Translations under genes and position numbers: made by a program | Notes under the pieces: model-generated | What the model was told of the DNA's origin: nothing | Database searches by the model: none | What the model saw: only the letters and a program-made list of their open reading frames with translations | Assembly (NCBI RefSeq): GCF_000169095.1 | Contig: NZ_AAVU01000027.1 | Location: 1 to 64,000, forward strand | Direction of reading: 5' to 3' | Source: Lyngbya sp. PCC 8106 | Lineage (GTDB): Bacteria; Cyanobacteriota; Cyanobacteriia; Cyanobacteriales; Microcoleaceae | DNA: 64,000 nt | Shown: piece by piece, positions 16,801 through 25,684 of the stretch | How positions within the stretch are numbered: position 1 is the stretch's first letter | How the letters are laid out: the number at the start of each line of letters is the position of its first letter

Positions 16801-18366
16801 GGACGAGCCGGAACTTTGCAACCGGAATCGGTTTTAACCATTGAAAATGATGATACGGCGACGGTTTCTATTACCACGATTCAAGCGGATGCAATTGAAG
16901 CCGATCCGAGTCTAGAAATAGAGGCTCAAAATGGTACATTCCGCATTGATCGATCGCCTGAAGCAGCCAATCCCTTAACGGTTAATTTAACGGTTTCTGG
17001 GAATAAATTGTTGTTAAATGAGCCAGAATATGAACTCCGAGTTGGTGAGGATATCGTTCCCATTGAAGTAGATGAAGAAACCAATACCGGAACTGTGACT
17101 GTAACAATTCCCCGAGACCAACTGAGTGTAAATATAGCCTTAGTTCCGCTGGATGATCCGCAAGCCGAAGCCGATGAATCTCTGACATTAGAAATAGCAG
17201 AAATCGACGATTCTGAATATGTAATTGATTCGGAAGATAATCAAGCCACGGTGACGATTTTGGCAAATGATACGCAAGTCACTCGTTTAACCGATAGCGA
17301 TCAAATTAATGATGAACAGGCTTATTTTGATGCGGTTGAGGGTTCGTTGCGACAAGCGTTAATTAATGCTCAAAACTTTTCGGGTGCAAATACAATTACT
17401 TTTGCGGCTCAATCTGCGGGGAATAATACGATTGATTTAGTTGCTGCATTACCCAATATTAACAGTGATCTCACGTTTGATGGCCCTGGAGCTAATGTAC
17501 TCACCGTTGAACGTAGTGAGTCAGCAACTTCAGATTTCCGCATTTTTACAATTAATGGCGGAAATGTCACTTTTGAAGGGTTAACGATTGCTAACGGCGT
17601 TGCACCGGGAACGAATTTTGATGACTCTGGTAACGTTCAAACTGGAAGTCGAGGAGGTGCAATTAATGTTAGCTCTAGTAGTAGCACTGTCAATATTATT
17701 AATAGTGTGGTAACAGGTAGCCAAGCCAATAACGGCGGTGGAATTGCAAACTCTGGGCAATTAAACATTACCAATAGCACGATTAGCAATAATACAGGTG
17801 TTAATGGTGGCGGTATTGTGGTGATTGATGGTTCAGTCAATGTAACCAACAGCACGATTGCTGGAAATACAGCCGATTTAGGGGGAGGAATTTTTAACTC
17901 GATTGCTTCGTTAACCCTGACAAATAGTACCGTTGCACTCAATAATGCCAATAGCCGTGGCGGAGGTATTCGTAATATTGGGGGTGGGGTTAGCTTGAAA
18001 AATACTCTAATTGCCAGTAATACAACTGCAAGTGATCCAGATTTATCAACTCCGACTGACTTTGCTGCAAATAGTGGTGGAAATAACTTAATTGGAGATG
18101 CAGAAGGGGTTAATGGGTTAACCAATGGAGAAAATGGCGATCTTGTCGGTGTGACATCTGAGGCTTTGTTAATTGGTGAATTAGCGAATAATGGGGGATT
18201 GACTCCCACGATCGCATTGTTAGCAGGAAGTCCAGCGATTGATGCGGGAAATGCTAATTTTTCGGGAGTGTTTCCAGATCCCGGAGCGTTTGATCAACGA
18301 GGTGACGGATTCCCTCGTATTGCTAATGATGTGATTGATATTGGAGCGTTTGAGTTCCAAGTTTAA
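13900..18366 (+). CDS. Large RTX / Calx-beta / beta-helix exoprotein
   Basis: This 1488-aa protein is a mosaic. Residues 1-160 contain RTX-type nonapeptides (GNDTLIG, GNDTLMG, GGEGDDSVFG and others) that bind calcium. Residues about 225-1125 contain seven Calx-beta-like units, each ending in a strand with a DD or ND pair (NIEDDDQ, TIINDDE, TINDDDG, IIVDDDD, LILDNDS, TIENDDT, TILANDT). A Pro-Thr linker separates the first from the second near residue 345. Residues about 1135-1488 form a parallel beta-helix region with repeated NSTI/NNGGGI units and a C-terminal DIGAFEFQV, like polymorphic outer-membrane repeats. No classical signal peptide is present, consistent with type I secretion. Likely a cell-surface or secreted adhesin or sheath protein; no transporter genes are nearby. 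Confidence 0.88.
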   Translation: MANIIGTANPDLLEGTLDTDLIQGLEGNDTLIGFPGNDTLMGNSDNDSIFGSRDDDLLQGGEGDDSVFGEFGNDTVEGDLGNDLLFGNEGDDFISDIGGSDIFYGGQGNDTILNLEGDDQLFGDRDNDIIYTGFGLNTLTGGGGADLFVIGRELNGGLTDIITDFRSGFDLIALTEDLEFEDLEFIQTGNNTTIIERESREELAILEAIQRNTLIRSNFTKSITTITSVVEFSEQSVEIKEDQTSAFVEIGIQRTGSPLNTVGAQLLLSEASSSSNDLDFPAAGIEVVFAPFETFKRVTIAINNDDQFEGDESISLRLTDPIGGATIGVQSEFIVNIEDDDQPPAPPTPTPTPTPTPDDTPILPATPPITSSTVGVSVSPTEVPEDQGRELVYTFSRSSGSLSTGIIVDFAIAGSAELGTDYTITGALDFAEGSGRIVFPPNSSTTQITLTPVANDIFEADKTVELTVANSGTLYTADSARQSAIGTIINDDEPPDPPVYDFTQANFIGVEGDPDNPQQAEIIIRRSADLTLQSRVDVILTDGTAVEGTDYNTPPLPTPVVFLPEEAEKSVLVDLIPNIEEQDARSLNLSFGNFEIITEEGNPIIGGQAGVTNGTATLTINDDDGPISYEFTNPSFIASEGNVLNTINVVEIVRSGRLADPSSVTVNLQGINNALADVDFGAGPITVNFEADQNTATVPIAIIGNVVPEPNKTVRLSLAAPPGQNVGMDNPTADLIIVDDDDIPTYDFTTNQYTASEEEGTTEVVTVLRSGNAEVASSVDVVLTTAAMNGGTPGEDITPERITVDFAPGVTSQTISLDIIDDTVEEEAEAVSLSFENFAPQGQTGNTFPTANLLILDNDSPPVYNFSAATFSALEGDSPNTTNVVEVLRSGETSNSSSVDVVLTQGTAAPGSDYTDGPVTINFASGETSQTVPIQILGDDRVENDETVDLSFANFLVVGNNGQEVAAGRAGTLQPESVLTIENDDTATVSITTIQADAIEADPSLEIEAQNGTFRIDRSPEAANPLTVNLTVSGNKLLLNEPEYELRVGEDIVPIEVDEETNTGTVTVTIPRDQLSVNIALVPLDDPQAEADESLTLEIAEIDDSEYVIDSEDNQATVTILANDTQVTRLTDSDQINDEQAYFDAVEGSLRQALINAQNFSGANTITFAAQSAGNNTIDLVAALPNINSDLTFDGPGANVLTVERSESATSDFRIFTINGGNVTFEGLTIANGVAPGTNFDDSGNVQTGSRGGAINVSSSSSTVNIINSVVTGSQANNGGGIANSGQLNITNSTISNNTGVNGGGIVVIDGSVNVTNSTIAGNTADLGGGIFNSIASLTLTNSTVALNNANSRGGGIRNIGGGVSLKNTLIASNTTASDPDLSTPTDFAANSGGNNLIGDAEGVNGLTNGENGDLVGVTSEALLIGELANNGGLTPTIALLAGSPAIDAGNANFSGVFPDPGAFDQRGDGFPRIANDVIDIGAFEFQV

Positions 18367-18515
18367 CCCATTTGTTAGGCGATCAAATCACCTCACCCCC
18401 CTAGCCGACCGGGCTGTTTCATTCTCAGTTAAAAATTGCCGAGGTTGATGGGGTGATGGGGAGATGGGGAGAGGTATTTTTTAAACATGAAAAATAGCTT
18501 TTTATTAATAAAAAT

Positions 18516-18587
18516 CCTCCCAACCTCCCAACCTCCCAACCTCCCGACCTCCCAACCTCCCAACCTCCCCACTTCCCAACCTCCCTA
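18516..18587. repeat. Nine tandem octamers (consensus CCTCCCAA)
   Basis: Nine consecutive 8-base units fill exactly 72 bases, with small changes in units 4 and 7-9. This is a short tandem repeat of a type common in filamentous cyanobacteria. No spacer structure, so it is not CRISPR. Confidence 0.85.
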
Positions 18588-18644
18588 ACTCACTGTCCTG
18601 CAAGGAGAGAGAAGAACCCAAACAAAGACTCTGTTGAGCATCAA

Positions 18645-18734
18645 AGTCCCTCACCTATTTGGAGAGGGATTTCGGGTGAGGTTCTTCTTCCCAGTCCCTC
18701 GCCTGTTTGGAGAGGGATTCAGGGTGAGGTTCTA
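18645..18734. repeat. Imperfect direct repeat, about 41 bp, two copies
   Basis: Copy one begins at about 18645 (AGTCCCTCACC) and copy two at about 18693 (AGTCCCTCGCC). Each contains TTTGGAGAGGGATT and ends in GGGTGAGGTTCT. Each copy can also fold, since CCCTCACC pairs with GGGTGAGG. This may act as terminator for pnp or the exoprotein gene. Confidence 0.7.
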
Positions 18735-18738
18735 AACC

Positions 18739-20898
18739 TTACTTGACCGCTCCTCCAGCAGCCGTTTTAGCCGCCGCAGCTTCATCCGGGTGAATATTCA
18801 AGCGAGTCAGGTTAATACGCCCTTTGCTGTCAATTTCACGGACTTTAACAATCACTTCATCGCCAATCGCGACTTCATCTTCGACACGGGGAACCCGATA
18901 ATCAGCCAATTGGGAAATGTGAATCATCCCTTCTTTACCGGGAAGCACTTCCACAAACGCCCCAATGGGAATAATTCGGGTAATTCGGCCCACATAAACA
19001 TCGCCTTCGTTGAGTTTGCGGGTCATTCCCTGAATAATCTGACAAGCGCGGGCGGCTTTATCACTGTCGGTAGAGGCAATGGTCACAGTACCATCGTCAT
19101 CAATGTCAATTTTGACCCCTGTTTCCTCAGTAATTCCCTTGATGGTTTTCCCACCAGGCCCAATCACTAAACCAATCAGATCGGGATCAATCTTCATGGT
19201 TAACAAGCGAGGCGCAAAGGGAGACAAATCAGAACGGGGTTTTTGAATCGCCTCTAGCATACTTTCTAAGATATGCAAACGGGCAGGTTTGGCTTGATGA
19301 ATCGCTTTGGCAATCACATCCAAAGATAAGCCTGTGATCTTCATATCCATTTGCAGGGCGGTAATGCCACTATCTGTCCCCGCAACTTTGAAGTCCATAT
19401 CACCCAAAAAGTCTTCAATTCCTTGAATATCGGTGAGGATACGAACTTCTTCGCCTTCTTTGATTAAACCCATCGCCGCCCCACTCACGGGTTTAGTAAT
19501 GGGAACACCTGCATCCATCAACGAAAGCGTCGAACCACATACCGAACCCATCGAAGTCGAACCGTTGGAAGATAACACTTCCGAGACAACCCGAATCACG
19601 TAGGGAAATTGTTCTTTAACGGGTAACACAGGTAATAAAGCCCGTTCTGCTAAAGCCCCGTGACCAATTTCTCGTCTTCCCGGCGATCGCATCGGTTTGG
19701 TTTCACCGACAGAATAGGGCGGGAAGTTGTAGTGGTGCATATAGCGTTTTTCGTCTTGGGGGTGCAAGTCATCCAAGTCTTGTGCATCTCCGGGAGTTCC
19801 CAAAGTCGCTATCGACAATACTTGTGTCAACCCTCGGTTAAACAAACCGCTTCCGTGAACCCGTTTCGGTAAAAATCCCACCCGACAAGAAACCGGACGG
19901 ACTTGATCGAGGTTACGACCATCGACCCGAATACTGTCTTGAACGATTTGTTGTCGCATGAACTCGCGAGTCACATCTTTGAAAATGCGGCTAATTGCCT
20001 TGGGATCTTCACTGATGAGAACCTGTAGCGGATCATCTTCTGGTTTTTCTGCGAGGGGTTCTTCGACTTGGGTGTGTTTGATTTCGTCTAGAGCGGCATC
20101 CCGTTCACTTTTGGCAAAATGATATTGGGTGAGAACTTGTTTAATCGGTTCGGTCGTGCGTTCACGAATAAACTCAACCAGGGTGGTATCCTCTTGAGGG
20201 GATTCTCCGGGTGTAATATCGATATTGAGTTCTTTGGCAATCTCTTGTTGAGCTTTGATCAAGTCACAGACCGCTTCATAGCCAAAATCTATCGCTTCGA
20301 TAATATCTTGTTCCGGAAGTTGGTTGGCTCCGGCTTCCACCATGACTACACCTTCAGGGGAACCCGCAACGACGAGATCTAAGTCTCCGTTTCTGACTTC
20401 TCGGTAAGTAGGATTAATGATAAAATCATCCCCTAACAGTCCGACGCGCACGGCAGCCATTGGCCCGTAAAAGGGGATTTGAGCCATGACCACGGCGACC
20501 GATGCACCTGTTACGGCTAAGACATCGGGTGGCACTTGTTCATCCATTGACAGGGTGGTAGCGACGATCTGAATATCATCGCGAATCCAGCCCGGAATCA
20601 GTGGACGTAGAGGGCGGTCAATTAAGCGACTGGTGAGTGTTACGCGATCCGGTGGACGACCTTCGCGACGCAGGAAACCGCCAGGGATTCTACCTCCGGC
20701 GTAGAGTCGTTCTTCGTAGTCTACTAACAACGGCAAAAAATCAATCCCGGGTCTTCCTTCAGCACGAGTTGCAGTGACTAAAACTGATGTATCTCCCGAC
20801 TCGATTAATACGGCTCCACCTGCCTGAGGTGCCAGTAATCCAATCTTCAGTCGAATATCCCGTCCATCAAAGGATATTGACCTGTCCATTTCTTTCAT
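18739..20898 (-). CDS. pnp: Polyribonucleotide nucleotidyltransferase (PNPase)
   Basis: This 719-aa phosphorolytic 3'-5' exoribonuclease has two RNase PH domains separated by a helical domain, then a KH domain (LVIGPGGKTIKGI near residue 570) and an S1 domain (GDVYVGRITRIIPIGAFVEV). The second PH domain carries the GSVCGSTLSLMDAGVP block and the DMDFKVAGTD acidic block that binds metal. In cyanobacteria PNPase is also the main RNA polyadenylating enzyme, since poly(A) polymerase is lacking. Length matches cyanobacterial homologues. The first codon used is ATG with MKEMDRSISFDGRDIRL; an internal Met4 is possible. Confidence 0.97.
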   Translation of the reverse strand: MKEMDRSISFDGRDIRLKIGLLAPQAGGAVLIESGDTSVLVTATRAEGRPGIDFLPLLVDYEERLYAGGRIPGGFLRREGRPPDRVTLTSRLIDRPLRPLIPGWIRDDIQIVATTLSMDEQVPPDVLAVTGASVAVVMAQIPFYGPMAAVRVGLLGDDFIINPTYREVRNGDLDLVVAGSPEGVVMVEAGANQLPEQDIIEAIDFGYEAVCDLIKAQQEIAKELNIDITPGESPQEDTTLVEFIRERTTEPIKQVLTQYHFAKSERDAALDEIKHTQVEEPLAEKPEDDPLQVLISEDPKAISRIFKDVTREFMRQQIVQDSIRVDGRNLDQVRPVSCRVGFLPKRVHGSGLFNRGLTQVLSIATLGTPGDAQDLDDLHPQDEKRYMHHYNFPPYSVGETKPMRSPGRREIGHGALAERALLPVLPVKEQFPYVIRVVSEVLSSNGSTSMGSVCGSTLSLMDAGVPITKPVSGAAMGLIKEGEEVRILTDIQGIEDFLGDMDFKVAGTDSGITALQMDMKITGLSLDVIAKAIHQAKPARLHILESMLEAIQKPRSDLSPFAPRLLTMKIDPDLIGLVIGPGGKTIKGITEETGVKIDIDDDGTVTIASTDSDKAARACQIIQGMTRKLNEGDVYVGRITRIIPIGAFVEVLPGKEGMIHISQLADYRVPRVEDEVAIGDEVIVKVREIDSKGRINLTRLNIHPDEAAAAKTAAGGAVK

Positions 20899-21604
20899 GT
20901 ATGCTATCTTCCTTCTCTTTCCACTATTCTTTTGCGCTCACGAACACCAAAAAGTTTGGTATTCTCGACGACCTTTACTTTCGGTGTCTGGTATCGCTCT
21001 ATACTCTAATGGCTGTAGGCTTCTCACCGAAGCACAGAGGATAGAGGCGATGCTGAGGAGGTTTAAATTTCCCCACTCTCATTCTAGAAAAAACAGCCAA
21101 TTAATGCCTGAGATCAGTATAATACCGAGTTATAGGCGTGGCACCCGTTGTCAGTACCAGTCGAAGGTTCGCTCAACTGATTTTTTGGAAATGTTCTTGC
21201 CCAAAGGAGCTTGATTTGGCTTAATCTACTCAATTGTATTCTTGCCATCAATTCTCCGAATTGGGTATTGGTCTGAGGTTGAGATTCTAGATCATGCTTG
21301 ACTTTTCCTTGGCGCGAGTTCTATCGTTTGAGATCAGCTAATTCAGAGATTCTGAGCTAGTTTATTGAATATAGTTGCACATTATACTAGATCAGTGAGC
21401 CGTTGGTTAATCTACCCCCACAGTAGAATGCTTAAATACAGTATATACAACGATCTAGGGAGCAGCCCGATTACCCAAATCTTAAGATGAAAATCTGTTG
21501 CTCAAGTTTCATCAATAATCAAGTGATTAGTTGACGGATTCAGTGATGATGTAAACCCAGATTAGCGGGTTGATTGAAGTTGGAAGTCTGAGGATTAATT
21601 TTAA
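20899..21604. other. Long intergenic region between pnp and the SNF2 helicase gene
   Basis: About 700 bases between divergent genes. Short open frames exist (for example 20897-21214) but lack protein-like composition. The pnp leader, often structured and self-regulated in bacteria, should lie near 20900-21100. I see no tRNA, palindrome or clear repeat. Confidence 0.4.
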
Positions 21605-24600
21605 ATGGCAATTTTACACGGAAGTTGGCTCCAGCACCCCAAAAATTATTTGTTTATTTGGGGAGAAACCTGGCGTCGCATTACACCCAATGAATTTAAT
21701 CCGGCTGATGGTGTTTTGGGTTATCCTTTTGCTTTAAGCCCTGTTGAATTGGAAAAGTGGTGCAGTGAAAAGCAGTTATCTATAGAGAGTAAAGTTGTCG
21801 TTACAGAAACTCTCGCCCTTCCCACTAAACTCTCCCCAAAAATAGGACTATATCCCCTTCAATCTACGCCTCAAACTGATTCTGAAACTGATTCTGAGTC
21901 GATCTGTCTTTATCCCTGGAAAATTGAAGGTATTTGTCTCAACAGTACAGAAGCCTTTGACTTTTTACAATCCCTTCCTCTGGGAAACCTGACCACAGAA
22001 AACTCATTTATTGGCTCAGATTTACAGTTTTGGTCTCATCTTTCCCGTTGGAGTTTAGACTTACTCGCCCGGAGTAAATTTTTACCCAGTCTCACTTTTA
22101 ACCCCTCAAAAGATCACTTTATCGCTGAATGGAAACCTTTACTCGATAGTGCGACAGATCAAGCCAGATTAATTCGTTTTTCTAAACAAATACCCTCTGC
22201 TTGTCGGATCTATCAACTCTGGTCAAAAGAGGCTCAAAATCAATTTGAAAATTTAGCCCTAGATTTACCTCAAAATCCCCAAAACTTAATTGATGATTTT
22301 TTAACGGCAATTATTGATAGTCAAGTCAAGAAAGTTGCAGAAGAAAGTGAAAAAAAAGCGATTACAAATCTAACCGCTATTCAACCGATTGTTCAGAGTT
22401 GGTTACACGCTTTAGCCAGTGAATCTAATCTAGCAAAATCCAAAAAATCTGAATCAAAAACCCTAGAAAAAATTCTTTCCAATTGGACGGCTCCTCTTCA
22501 ACAAACTCTCGCTGAACATAATTTGTTTAGAACGGGATTTCGACTCTCTCCTCCGGAAAATAATCAAAAAAATTGGACGCTAGATTATTGTTTACAAGCA
22601 ATTGATGAACCCGAATTTTTAGTGGATGCTCAAACTATTTGGACTCATCCAGTCGAAGCCTTTGTTCACAATGGACGTATGATTAAACGTCCTCAAGAAA
22701 CCCTCCTCAAAGGTTTAGGTTTAGCCTCAAAACTATATCCTCTCCTAGAACCCAGTTTACAAGAAGCCCGTCCTCAAACTTGCTTATTAACGCCCCTACA
22801 AGCCTATGAATTTATTAAAAGTATTAATTGGCGGTTTACAGATAGCGGTTTAGGAGTGATTTTACCCCCGAGTTTAGTCAGTCAAAATGGATGGGCGAAC
22901 CGTTTAGGTTTAAGTGTTCAAGCGGCGACATCAAAATCCAAACAAAATGTTAGCTTGGGATTAGATAGTCTGCTGAATTTTAAATGGGAATTGTCAATTG
23001 GGGGTCAAACCTTATCAAAAACAGAATTTAACCGTTTAGTCGCTCAAGAAAGTCCGTTAGTTGAAATTAATGGCGAATGGGTGGAATTACGTCCTACTGA
23101 TATTAAAGCCGCTAAAGCCTTCTTTTCGAGTCGCAAAGATCAACTTTCACTTACCCTTGAAGATGCTTTACGTTTATCGACGGGTGACTCGCAAATGGTG
23201 GAAAAGTTACCGATTGTTAACTTTGAAGCGGGTGGAAAATTAGAAGAACTTCTCAATACTTTAACGAATAACCGTTCGCTCGATGAGATCAAAACTCCTA
23301 GTAATTTTCAAGGAGAACTACGCCCCTATCAAGCCCGAGGGGTGAGTTGGTTAGCCTTTTTAGAAGAATGGGGTTTAGGGGCTTGTTTAGCTGATGATAT
23401 GGGGCTAGGAAAAACCATAGAATTAATTGCTTTTCTCTTGTATTTGCAGGAAAAAGAAACCTTAGACGCTCCTGTTTTACTGGTTTGTCCGACATCAGTT
23501 TTAGGAAACTGGGAACGAGAAGTTAAACGATTTAGTCCGAGTTTAAAAGTTACTGTTCATCACGGGGATAAACGCCAGAAAGGGAAAAACTTTGCTCAAT
23601 TTGCCCAGAAATATAATTTAATTATTACCAGTTATCCGTTAACTTTTCGAGATGAGAAAGAACTCAAAACGGTAAATTGGAAAGGATTAGTTTTAGACGA
23701 AGCTCAAAATATTAAAAATCCCGAGGCTAAACAATCAAAAACGGTGAGAAATCTACAGGCGAGTTTTAAAATTGCTCTGACTGGAACACCTGTCGAAAAC
23801 CGTCTGTCTGAATTATGGTCAATTATGGATTTTCTCAACCCAGGTTATTTAGGACAGCGACAATTTTTTCAGCGAAGATTTGCTATTCCGATTGAAAAAT
23901 ACGGCGATACAGACTCCTTAAAAACATTGCGATCTTTGGTTCAACCGTTTATTTTACGGCGCTTAAAAACAGATAGAGAGATTATCCAAGACTTACCCGA
24001 AAAACAGGAAAATACGATCTTTTGTTCTCTGTCTACAGAACAAGCAACGCTTTATCAAAAGATTGTTGATCAGTCTTTAGCTGACATAGACTCAGCCGCA
24101 GGAATTCAACGTCGAGGGATGATTTTAGCGTTGTTAGTGAAATTAAAACAGGTTTGTAATCATCCCATTTTATTGAATGGAAAAGCGACAAAAACTGGAA
24201 AGAAAAAGGTCGAGACTCAGGGTTTAAGCCTGCAAAGTTCAGGGAAGTTACAACGCTTCAAAGAAATGCTGGAAGAATTGTTGTCAGAAGGAGATCGCGC
24301 CATTGTATTTACCCAGTTTGCAGAATGGGGAAAAGTTTTACAACCTTATTTAGAACAGCAATTAAACCGAGAGGTATTATTTTTGTATGGCGCAACTCGT
24401 AAAAATAAACGAGAAGAAATGATTGATCGTTTTCAACAAGATCCTCAAGGGCCACCGATTTTTATTCTATCTTTAAAAGCGGGAGGTGTGGGTTTAAATT
24501 TGACTCGTGCTAATCATGTTTTTCACTTTGATCGTTGGTGGAACCCTGCGGTTGAAAATCAAGCAACAGATCGGGTGTTTAGAATTGGTCAAACGCGCAA

Positions 24601-24790
24601 TGTTCAGGTTCATAAGTTTGTCTGTACCGGAACGTTGGAAGAAAAAATCCATGATTTAATTGAAAGTAAAAAAGTGTTGGCTGAACAAGTTGTGGGTTCA
24701 GGAGAAAATTGGTTAACTGAATTGGATACGGATCAACTCAGAAACTTACTCATTATTGACCGAAATGCGGTGATTGATGAAGAAGAATAA
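21605..24790 (+). CDS. SNF2/Rad54-family DNA translocase
   Basis: This 1061-aa protein has a long N-terminal region (1-550) typical of bacterial SNF2 proteins and an SF2 helicase core. Motif I is DDMGLGKT (near 596-603), motif II is DEAQ (near 696), and the C-terminal core holds the FTQFAEW, SLKAGGVGLNLT and DRWWNPAVENQATDRVFRIGQ blocks (about 895-995). These enzymes translocate on double-stranded DNA and remodel protein-DNA complexes; they do not usually unwind. The gene is followed after 38 bases by a SWIM zinc-finger protein on the same strand, an operon pair. A role in repair or in restart of blocked polymerases is likely. Confidence 0.93.
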   Translation: MAILHGSWLQHPKNYLFIWGETWRRITPNEFNPADGVLGYPFALSPVELEKWCSEKQLSIESKVVVTETLALPTKLSPKIGLYPLQSTPQTDSETDSESICLYPWKIEGICLNSTEAFDFLQSLPLGNLTTENSFIGSDLQFWSHLSRWSLDLLARSKFLPSLTFNPSKDHFIAEWKPLLDSATDQARLIRFSKQIPSACRIYQLWSKEAQNQFENLALDLPQNPQNLIDDFLTAIIDSQVKKVAEESEKKAITNLTAIQPIVQSWLHALASESNLAKSKKSESKTLEKILSNWTAPLQQTLAEHNLFRTGFRLSPPENNQKNWTLDYCLQAIDEPEFLVDAQTIWTHPVEAFVHNGRMIKRPQETLLKGLGLASKLYPLLEPSLQEARPQTCLLTPLQAYEFIKSINWRFTDSGLGVILPPSLVSQNGWANRLGLSVQAATSKSKQNVSLGLDSLLNFKWELSIGGQTLSKTEFNRLVAQESPLVEINGEWVELRPTDIKAAKAFFSSRKDQLSLTLEDALRLSTGDSQMVEKLPIVNFEAGGKLEELLNTLTNNRSLDEIKTPSNFQGELRPYQARGVSWLAFLEEWGLGACLADDMGLGKTIELIAFLLYLQEKETLDAPVLLVCPTSVLGNWEREVKRFSPSLKVTVHHGDKRQKGKNFAQFAQKYNLIITSYPLTFRDEKELKTVNWKGLVLDEAQNIKNPEAKQSKTVRNLQASFKIALTGTPVENRLSELWSIMDFLNPGYLGQRQFFQRRFAIPIEKYGDTDSLKTLRSLVQPFILRRLKTDREIIQDLPEKQENTIFCSLSTEQATLYQKIVDQSLADIDSAAGIQRRGMILALLVKLKQVCNHPILLNGKATKTGKKKVETQGLSLQSSGKLQRFKEMLEELLSEGDRAIVFTQFAEWGKVLQPYLEQQLNREVLFLYGATRKNKREEMIDRFQQDPQGPPIFILSLKAGGVGLNLTRANHVFHFDRWWNPAVENQATDRVFRIGQTRNVQVHKFVCTGTLEEKIHDLIESKKVLAEQVVGSGENWLTELDTDQLRNLLIIDRNAVIDEEE

Positions 24791-24828
24791 TTGTTGATTT
24801 TAAACACTTTAAAAAAACTCAGGAGTGA

Positions 24829-25677
24829 ATGATTATGACAAACTATGATATCCAAACTGATCGAGAATGGTGGTCACAACAATGGTTAGATTTACTTGAT
24901 AAATATCGCTTTAAAAAACGCTTAGAACGTGCGCGAAATTACGCCAGACAGGGAAATGTATTAAGCATTGATTTTCAAGACCAAAAAGTTCAAGCTCAAG
25001 TTCAAGGAACCCAAAGTGAACCCTATGAGGTATCATTGTGGCTTGATCATTTTAGTGATGAAGAATGGGGTTTTGTGATTGAAACTTTGTCTCAGCAGGC
25101 GATTTTTTCTGCTAAACTTCTAGCAGGAGAAATGCCTCAAAATATAGAAGAAGTGTTTTCAGCAAATGGTTTAAGATTGTTTCCGTTTAGTTTAGATGAT
25201 GTTCATGCTCATTGTACCTGTCCGGACAAAGCTAATCCCTGTAAACATATCGGTGCAGTTTATTATATGTTAGGGGATCGCTTTAGTGAAGATCCGTTTG
25301 TTTTATTTAAACTTCGAGGTCAAACTCAAGAAAAAATAATCGCCAATTTACGTCAGTTAAGAAGTCAAACGGACGAAGAAATTGAGACAAACTATCAACT
25401 TTTAGCGGAAACTGAAACTGTTAATTCTTATCCTCCCCAAGTTGAACAGTTTTGGGAATATAATGAACAATTAGATCCGTCTTTAGTCGTGATTACACCG
25501 CCTACAAGTTCCGATAATGTATTAAATGTTTTAGGTTCAATTCCATTGGAAACTGCTGCAAACCAAACTCCAGGACGTTCAATTTCAGCGAGTGAAACGG
25601 TTATGCAGTATTTAGATACAATTTATAAAAATATTAGCCAAAAAGCGGTTATCATAGCTCTGAGTCGTGATGAATGA
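24829..25677 (+). CDS. SWIM zinc-finger protein
   Basis: This 282-aa protein carries the SWIM motif near residues 125-142: CTCPDKANPCKHIGAVYY, that is CxC then CxH, predicted to bind zinc and nucleic acid or protein. The N-terminal part starts with REWWSQQWLDLLDKYRFKKR, the opening often seen in this family. It sits 38 bases behind the SNF2 gene, and the pairing of SWIM proteins with SNF2 proteins in one operon is known from many bacteria. A regulatory or DNA-recognition subunit of the SNF2 motor is the best inference. ATG at 24829 gives MIMTN; ATG at 24835 is an alternative. Confidence 0.85.
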   Translation: MIMTNYDIQTDREWWSQQWLDLLDKYRFKKRLERARNYARQGNVLSIDFQDQKVQAQVQGTQSEPYEVSLWLDHFSDEEWGFVIETLSQQAIFSAKLLAGEMPQNIEEVFSANGLRLFPFSLDDVHAHCTCPDKANPCKHIGAVYYMLGDRFSEDPFVLFKLRGQTQEKIIANLRQLRSQTDEEIETNYQLLAETETVNSYPPQVEQFWEYNEQLDPSLVVITPPTSSDNVLNVLGSIPLETAANQTPGRSISASETVMQYLDTIYKNISQKAVIIALSRDE

Positions 25678-25684
25678 GGACTCA

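Larger units (their letters stand above)
18367..18738. other. Repeat-bearing intergenic region
   Basis: No gene is visible between the exoprotein and pnp, which converge here. It holds an octamer tandem array and a 41-bp direct repeat, listed separately. A GATGGGG-rich stretch at about 18447-18475 is purine-rich and partly complementary to the octamer array, so the transcript could fold. Confidence 0.6.

Noticed and set aside
17637..18209. 190-aa minus-strand frame in the exoprotein gene
   Set aside because: Low-complexity Pro/Leu sequence produced by the repeated NNGGG/NST codons on the other strand.
18516..18587. Possible CRISPR array
   Set aside because: Units are only 8 bases and abut without spacers; simple tandem repeat.
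20897..21214. 105-aa plus-strand frame upstream of the SNF2 gene
   Set aside because: No family likeness and no ribosome-binding site; partly antisense to the pnp leader.
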